Of a stretch of 64,000 nucleotides of DNA, positions 60,382 through 64,000 are shown piece after piece. Numbering within the stretch: position 1 is the first letter of the stretch; each line of letters opens with the position of its first letter. Source of the stretch: DATEDA01 sp963789885 (GTDB lineage: Bacteria; Pseudomonadota; Gammaproteobacteria; Burkholderiales; SG8-39); the NCBI GenBank assembly GCA_963789885.1, contig CAWBNB010000064.1:186001-250000 (forward strand), written 5' to 3'. A program made the translations under genes and the position numbers. The notes below the pieces were generated by a model. It saw only the letters and a list, made by a program, of their open reading frames with translations. It had not been told where the DNA came from and did not search any database.

Positions 60382-61629
60382 ATGCGATCCGCCGCGGGCC
60401 TCCTGCAGCTTCACCTCCCGGAGCACTGGCCCGCCACCGGCCCGGCCGACGAGCCGCCGCTCCGCTGGGCGCTGAGCGCGGGCGGCCGCGTCGAAGGCGG
60501 CGTCGCGCGCCTCGGCGGGATCCCGCGCGCCGACGAAACGTGCCTCGTGCTGCCGGTGGCGCGGGTCGCTTTCGTGCGCGCCGCGCTCCCGCCGGGCCCG
60601 GCGGCGAAGCTCGCCAAGCTCGCGCCGTTCGCCATCGAGGACGCGATCGTCTCCGACCCGGACGACATCGTCGCCACCGTGCTGGACGACGTGCGCGACG
60701 GCGACCGGCTCGTCGCGGTCGTGGATCGCGCGTGGCTCGAATCGGTGCTCGCCGAGCTCGCCGCGCACGGGATCCGGCCGGCACGAGCGATCGCCGAGAG
60801 TGCGCTCGCCGCCGGCTCGCATGGCACCTGGACGGTCGTCTGGACGGGCGGCGGCGGGTTCGCCGCGCTCGGCGGCATCGAGGCGATCGCGCTCGATGCG
60901 TCCCTCGACGGACGCCCGCCGCTCTCGCTCAAGCTCGCCGTCGACGAGCGTCGCCGCCGCGGCGACGCGCCGAAAGCGGTGCGGCTCCTCCTCGCCGACG
61001 GTGCGGACGCACCGGACACCGGCCGCTGGGCGGAATCGCTGCACGTTCCGGTCGCGGTCGTCGGCAGATGGATGCCGGAGGAGACCGACGCGGCGGCCGC
61101 CGGCTGCCCGAACCTGCTCCCGGGTGCGGGCCCGGGACGATGGAGCGGCAGGGAACTCCTTGCGCGATTCAAGCCGGCGGCGATCCTCGCCGTGGGCATC
61201 CTCGCCGTCCACGGCGTGCTGACCGTCGCGGATTGGTCGCGCCTTGCCGCCGAGGCGCGCGGTCTGCGGAGCGACATGGACGCGGCGTTCCGCAAGGCGT
61301 TCCCCGATGCGAAAGCAGTGGTCGATCCGGCGTTGCAGATGCGGCGGAACGTCGCCGACCTCCGGCGCGCCGCGGGCGAACCCGACGCGACCGATTTCGT
61401 CCCGGTGCTCGCGAAGCTCGCGCCGGTGCTCGCGACCGCCGGACTGCGGCCGCAATCGCTCCGTTACGAGCGCGGCGAGCTCGCGCTCGATCTCGTCGTC
61501 GCGCCCGACGACACCCGCGATCGGGTCGCGAGCCGGCTGCAGGTGCCGGGGCTGCGCGTACAGGTCGAGCGCATCGCGGCCGGTGCGACCGGTCCGGTCG
61601 CGACGGTACGGATCGGAGCGGCATCGTGA
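60382..61629 (+). CDS. gspL: Type II secretion inner-membrane assembly protein GspL
   Basis: A 415-residue protein with a long cytoplasmic N-terminal actin-like domain, one membrane span near residue 270 (FKPAAILAVGILAVHGVLTV), and a short periplasmic part. PFAIEDAIVSDPDDIVATVL (about residues 77-96) is typical of GspL, where the cytoplasmic domain contacts the ATPase GspE. It lies 16 bp after gspK and overlaps gspM. Confidence 0.9.
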   Translation: MRSAAGLLQLHLPEHWPATGPADEPPLRWALSAGGRVEGGVARLGGIPRADETCLVLPVARVAFVRAALPPGPAAKLAKLAPFAIEDAIVSDPDDIVATVLDDVRDGDRLVAVVDRAWLESVLAELAAHGIRPARAIAESALAAGSHGTWTVVWTGGGGFAALGGIEAIALDASLDGRPPLSLKLAVDERRRRGDAPKAVRLLLADGADAPDTGRWAESLHVPVAVVGRWMPEETDAAAAGCPNLLPGAGPGRWSGRELLARFKPAAILAVGILAVHGVLTVADWSRLAAEARGLRSDMDAAFRKAFPDAKAVVDPALQMRRNVADLRRAAGEPDATDFVPVLAKLAPVLATAGLRPQSLRYERGELALDLVVAPDDTRDRVASRLQVPGLRVQVERIAAGATGPVATVRIGAAS

Positions 61630-62117
61630 TCGGGCGCGTGCGCGAATGGTGGCAGGCTCGCGCGCCGCGCGAGCGCCTCGTCTACGGCGTCGGCGCGGGC
61701 GCGCTCGTGATCGCGTCGCTCTGGGCCTACGTCTGGCTGCCGCTGCAGAGCGACCGTGCGCGGCTCGCCGCCGCGCTGCCGAAGCTCAGGGTGCAGGCGG
61801 CGGAGACGGTGCGCGAGTCGGCCGAGGTCGAACGCCTCCGCGCCGCGGCGCGCGCACGCGGCGCAGTCCCGCAGGGCGCGATCGAGGACGCGATGAAAGC
61901 GGCCGGCTTCGGGGACGCGTACGCCGGCGTCTCGCCGCTCGGCGAAGGCCGAGTGCAGGTGAACCTCCGCACGGTGGGGTTCGACGAGCTGGTGCGCGCA
62001 CTCGCGGCACTGGGCGAGAGCCAGGGCGTGACGGTCGAGTCGATGGCACTCAAGGCCGCCGGCGAAGGCAAGGTTCAGGTGGAGTCGCTGGTGCTGCGGG
62101 CGGCACGCGGAGGATAA
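61626..62117 (+). CDS. gspM: Type II secretion protein GspM
   Basis: A 163-residue protein. N-terminal span YGVGAGALVIASLWAYVWLP lies near residues 20-39, after a basic segment (REWWQARAPRERLV). Then a periplasmic ferredoxin-like domain, GFDELVRALAALGESQGVTV (about 118-137), as in GspM. It partners GspL. The start is GTG at 61626, overlapping gspL by 4 bp. Confidence 0.88.
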   Translation: MIGRVREWWQARAPRERLVYGVGAGALVIASLWAYVWLPLQSDRARLAAALPKLRVQAAETVRESAEVERLRAAARARGAVPQGAIEDAMKAAGFGDAYAGVSPLGEGRVQVNLRTVGFDELVRALAALGESQGVTVESMALKAAGEGKVQVESLVLRAARGG

Positions 62118-62120
62118 GAG

Positions 62121-62507
62121 ATGAAGATCGGTACCACGGGTTTGCGCTGGTGGCACGCGGGGCTCTTCCTGGCGGCGTTCACCGTGTCGCTCGCGGTCGC
62201 GTTCCCGGCGCGCTGGGCGGGCGCCGCGGTCGAGCGCGCCACCGACGGCCGCGTGCGCGTCGTGGCCGCGACCGGCAGCCCCTGGAACGGCCGCGGCGAC
62301 GTATGGCTCCGCGCGAACGGCGGCGAGGTCGCGCTCGGCACCGCCACCTGGCAATGGCTGCCGGCGCGCGTCCTTGCCGGCGAGCTCGCGTTCGAGGTCA
62401 CGCTCGCTGGCGGCGCCGCGCCCGGCCGCGTGATCGTCGCGTGGGGCCCAGGCGGGACGGCGCTGCGCGGCGCGGACAGCGCTTCGGCCATCAGGAGACC
62501 CGGATGA
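62121..62507 (+). CDS. gspN: Shortened GspN-like protein
   Basis: A 128-residue protein where GspN is usually about 250. Signal-anchor LFLAAFTVSLAVAFPARWAG lies near residues 15-34, then RVVAATGSPWNGRGDVWLRA and WQWLPARVLAGELAFEVTLA, which match the first half of GspN. The second half is missing; the frame ends at RRPG with a TGA overlapping the gspC ATG. GspN is absent from many T2SS, so the loss may be harmless. No extra frame carrying the missing half was found. Confidence 0.75.
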   Translation: MKIGTTGLRWWHAGLFLAAFTVSLAVAFPARWAGAAVERATDGRVRVVAATGSPWNGRGDVWLRANGGEVALGTATWQWLPARVLAGELAFEVTLAGGAAPGRVIVAWGPGGTALRGADSASAIRRPG

Positions 62508-63418
62508 AAGACCTCGCCGCCTCCCTCGCGCGGATCGCACCGACGCTCGCGACCCTAACGCTGCTCGTCCTCGGCGGATTCCTCGCGGCGAGCTGGGTCA
62601 CCTATTTCGCCGCACCGTCGGATTCGGCGCCGCCCCCCGCGCGCGAGCGGCCGCAGCTCGGTCCCGCTGCGGAGACGCTCGCGACCGTGCATCTCTTCGG
62701 CGCCGTTTCCAGCGGGGAGACGGTGAGCACCCTCAACGTGAAGCTGCGCGGGGTGTTCGCTGGCGGCGGCACCGGGACCGGGTACGCGATCGTCAACGCC
62801 GGCGGCCGCGACCAGGCGACGCGGATCGGCGGCGAGATCGTGCCCGGTGTCACGCTCGAGTCGGTGCACGCCGGCCACGTGGTGCTCCGGCGCGCGGGTG
62901 CGCTCGAGCGCGTCAACCTCGAGGAGCGCGTGAGCGCGCAGGGTCCCGCGGGTTCGCTCCCGCGCTACGCACAAGCCGCGCCGCCTCCTCCGCGATCGGC
63001 TCCAGCGCCCGCCGCAAGCGGCGCGGCGCCGGCCCCGTCCCAGTCGTCGAATCCGGGGGCGCGCTTCAGGCGCCCCGAGCCCTACGCGCCGGTCGGGGAC
63101 GTGCCGACGGAATCGCCACCGCCCGCACCCGGGCTCGCGCCGGCTCCCGAGTCCGCGCCGAGACCGCCCGCGCCACGGCCGCTTCCGGGCGGATCCGTGG
63201 CGGAGGGGCTCCTGATCCAGGACGTACCGCCGGGAAGCATGCTCGAGCGCATCGGGCTGCAGCCGGGCGACGTCGTGCGGTCGGTCAACGGCGAAGCGGT
63301 GACGAGCGAGGCCGACGTCGCACGCGTGCTCCAGAGTCGCGGGACGCAAGGCTCGTTCACGGCGGAAGTGCAGCGCGGCGGGATGACCGTGCCGATCGCC
63401 GTGAGCGGGCTCCGATAA
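62504..63418 (+). CDS. gspC: Type II secretion protein GspC
   Basis: A 304-residue inner-membrane protein. N-terminal span LATLTLLVLGGFLAASWVTY lies near residues 15-34. The homology region (ETLATVHLFGAV to about residue 147) binds the secretin. A Pro-rich linker precedes a C-terminal PDZ-like domain: PPGSMLERIGLQPGDVVRSV (about 242-261). ATG at 62504 overlaps the gspN stop. Position between gspN and gspD is a known betaproteobacterial arrangement. Confidence 0.88.
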   Translation: MKDLAASLARIAPTLATLTLLVLGGFLAASWVTYFAAPSDSAPPPARERPQLGPAAETLATVHLFGAVSSGETVSTLNVKLRGVFAGGGTGTGYAIVNAGGRDQATRIGGEIVPGVTLESVHAGHVVLRRAGALERVNLEERVSAQGPAGSLPRYAQAAPPPPRSAPAPAASGAAPAPSQSSNPGARFRRPEPYAPVGDVPTESPPPAPGLAPAPESAPRPPAPRPLPGGSVAEGLLIQDVPPGSMLERIGLQPGDVVRSVNGEAVTSEADVARVLQSRGTQGSFTAEVQRGGMTVPIAVSGLR

Positions 63419-63457
63419 GCACAAGACGGACAGGCACGAAGAGGATCGGGGGAAGAG

Positions 63458-64000
63458 ATGCGACTCGACACGAGGACGTTTGTCGCCGCTGCGGTGGCCG
63501 CGCTGCTCGCGCTGACCCTTGCCGCAACCGGCGCGCGGGCGCAGCAGCCGCCGTCGCCCGACGACACGGTGACGCTCAACTTCGTCAACGCCGACATCCA
63601 CGCGGTGGTAAAGGCGGTGTCGGAGATGACCGGCCGCAACTTCCTCATCGATCCGCGCGTGCAGGGCACGGTGAACATCGTCGCGCCGCGGCCGGTGCCG
63701 CGGAACATGGTGTTCCCGATCCTCCTGTCGGCGCTGCGCGTGCAGGGGTTCGCCGCGGTCGGCGGCGACCTCGGCTACGTGAACATCGTCCCCGAGTCCG
63801 ACGCGAAGTTCTACGCCGGCGCGCGCGACGCGCGGCACGCGCGCGGCGACCAGGTCGTGACCGAGGTGTTCCAGCTCTCGCACGAGTCGGCGCAATCGGT
63901 CGTCCAGACGCTGCGGCCGCTGGTGACGCCGAACAACGTGATCAACGCGTTCCCGGCGACGAACAGCATCGTGATCACCGACTACGCGTCGAACCTCGAG
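63458..64000 (+). CDS. gspD: Type II secretion secretin GspD (partial)
   Basis: The first 181 residues of the outer-membrane secretin. A signal peptide (about residues 1-28, ending ATGARA-QQ) precedes the N0 domain: TLNFVNADIHAVVKAVSEMT (about residues 39-58), GRNFLIDPRVQGTVNIVAPR. Then N1 starts near QVVTEVFQLSHESAQSVVQT (about 131-150). A ribosome site (GGGGAAGAG) precedes the ATG. The gene runs off the right end. Presence of gspE and gspF cannot be judged. Confidence 0.95.
   Translation, partial: MRLDTRTFVAAAVAALLALTLAATGARAQQPPSPDDTVTLNFVNADIHAVVKAVSEMTGRNFLIDPRVQGTVNIVAPRPVPRNMVFPILLSALRVQGFAAVGGDLGYVNIVPESDAKFYAGARDARHARGDQVVTEVFQLSHESAQSVVQTLRPLVTPNNVINAFPATNSIVITDYASNLE

Overview
This window is 64 kb of very GC-rich, densely packed bacterial chromosome. 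Three things suggest a betaproteobacterium close to Burkholderiales. There are two TctC/Bug-type periplasmic binding proteins. There is a complete aerobic phenylalanine/tyrosine degradation set. And the order fmdB - DUF502 - aspS - nudB - exo/endonuclease - clsB resembles that lineage. This is inference from gene content; no rRNA or other marker is present. I saw no tRNA, rRNA, CRISPR array, prophage or intact insertion sequence.

Layout, left to right. At 1-6.3 kb there is a HutD-like protein, a PaaI-like thioesterase, two very small ORFs, and a tricarboxylate cluster: a PrpF/GalD-type isomerase, a TctC binding protein, and tcuA-tcuB. At 6.3-10.9 kb, on the minus strand, lies a complete branched-chain amino acid type ABC importer (livK-livH-livM-livG-livF), with a terminator-like hairpin after livK. 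At 11.0-15.2 kb is a decaying island: an alpha/beta hydrolase remnant, a cytochrome-c/Vgb beta-propeller protein that is still open, and a related gene carrying about six single-base indels. At 15.4-19.3 kb are an orphan molybdenum hydroxylase large subunit, a VOC protein and, divergently, an FAH-family hydrolase. At 19.3-24.3 kb are a DUF2235/Tle1-like hydrolase with a membrane partner, and two ChaC-like gamma-glutamylcyclotransferases flanking an alpha/beta hydrolase.

At 24.4-29.3 kb are 3-hydroxybutyrate dehydrogenase, a cupin, an MFS transporter, DUF1622 and DUF302 proteins and a patatin/DUF3734 phospholipase. At 29.4-39 kb is aromatic amino acid catabolism. PhhA with PhhB converts phenylalanine to tyrosine, HppD makes homogentisate, HmgA opens the ring, and FahA gives fumarate and acetoacetate. 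An Lrp/AsnC regulator (frameshifted in a run of G) and a MarR-like gene lie divergent to hppD; aspA and a second FAH protein sit in or beside the cluster. At 39-47.9 kb are an MFS drug exporter, a signalling trio (FHA protein, PP2C phosphatase, PEGA-tailed Ser/Thr kinase), a DUF457 membrane protein, a MaoC/ComB pair and a secreted beta-propeller.

At 48-56.3 kb, on the minus strand, are a second TctC protein, a UroD-like enzyme, clsB, an EEP-family nuclease/phosphatase, nudB, a barnase-like RNase with its barstar (their junction disrupted by a 44-bp direct repeat), aspS, a DUF502 protein and fmdB. At 57.5-64 kb is a type II secretion operon gspG-H-I-J-K-L-M-N-C-D, with a shortened gspN and with gspD running off the window.

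The most unusual items are the RNase/barstar insertion, the multiply frameshifted island at 11-15 kb, the G7 frameshift in the hppD-linked Lrp gene, and the DUF2235 hydrolase with its tightly linked membrane protein.
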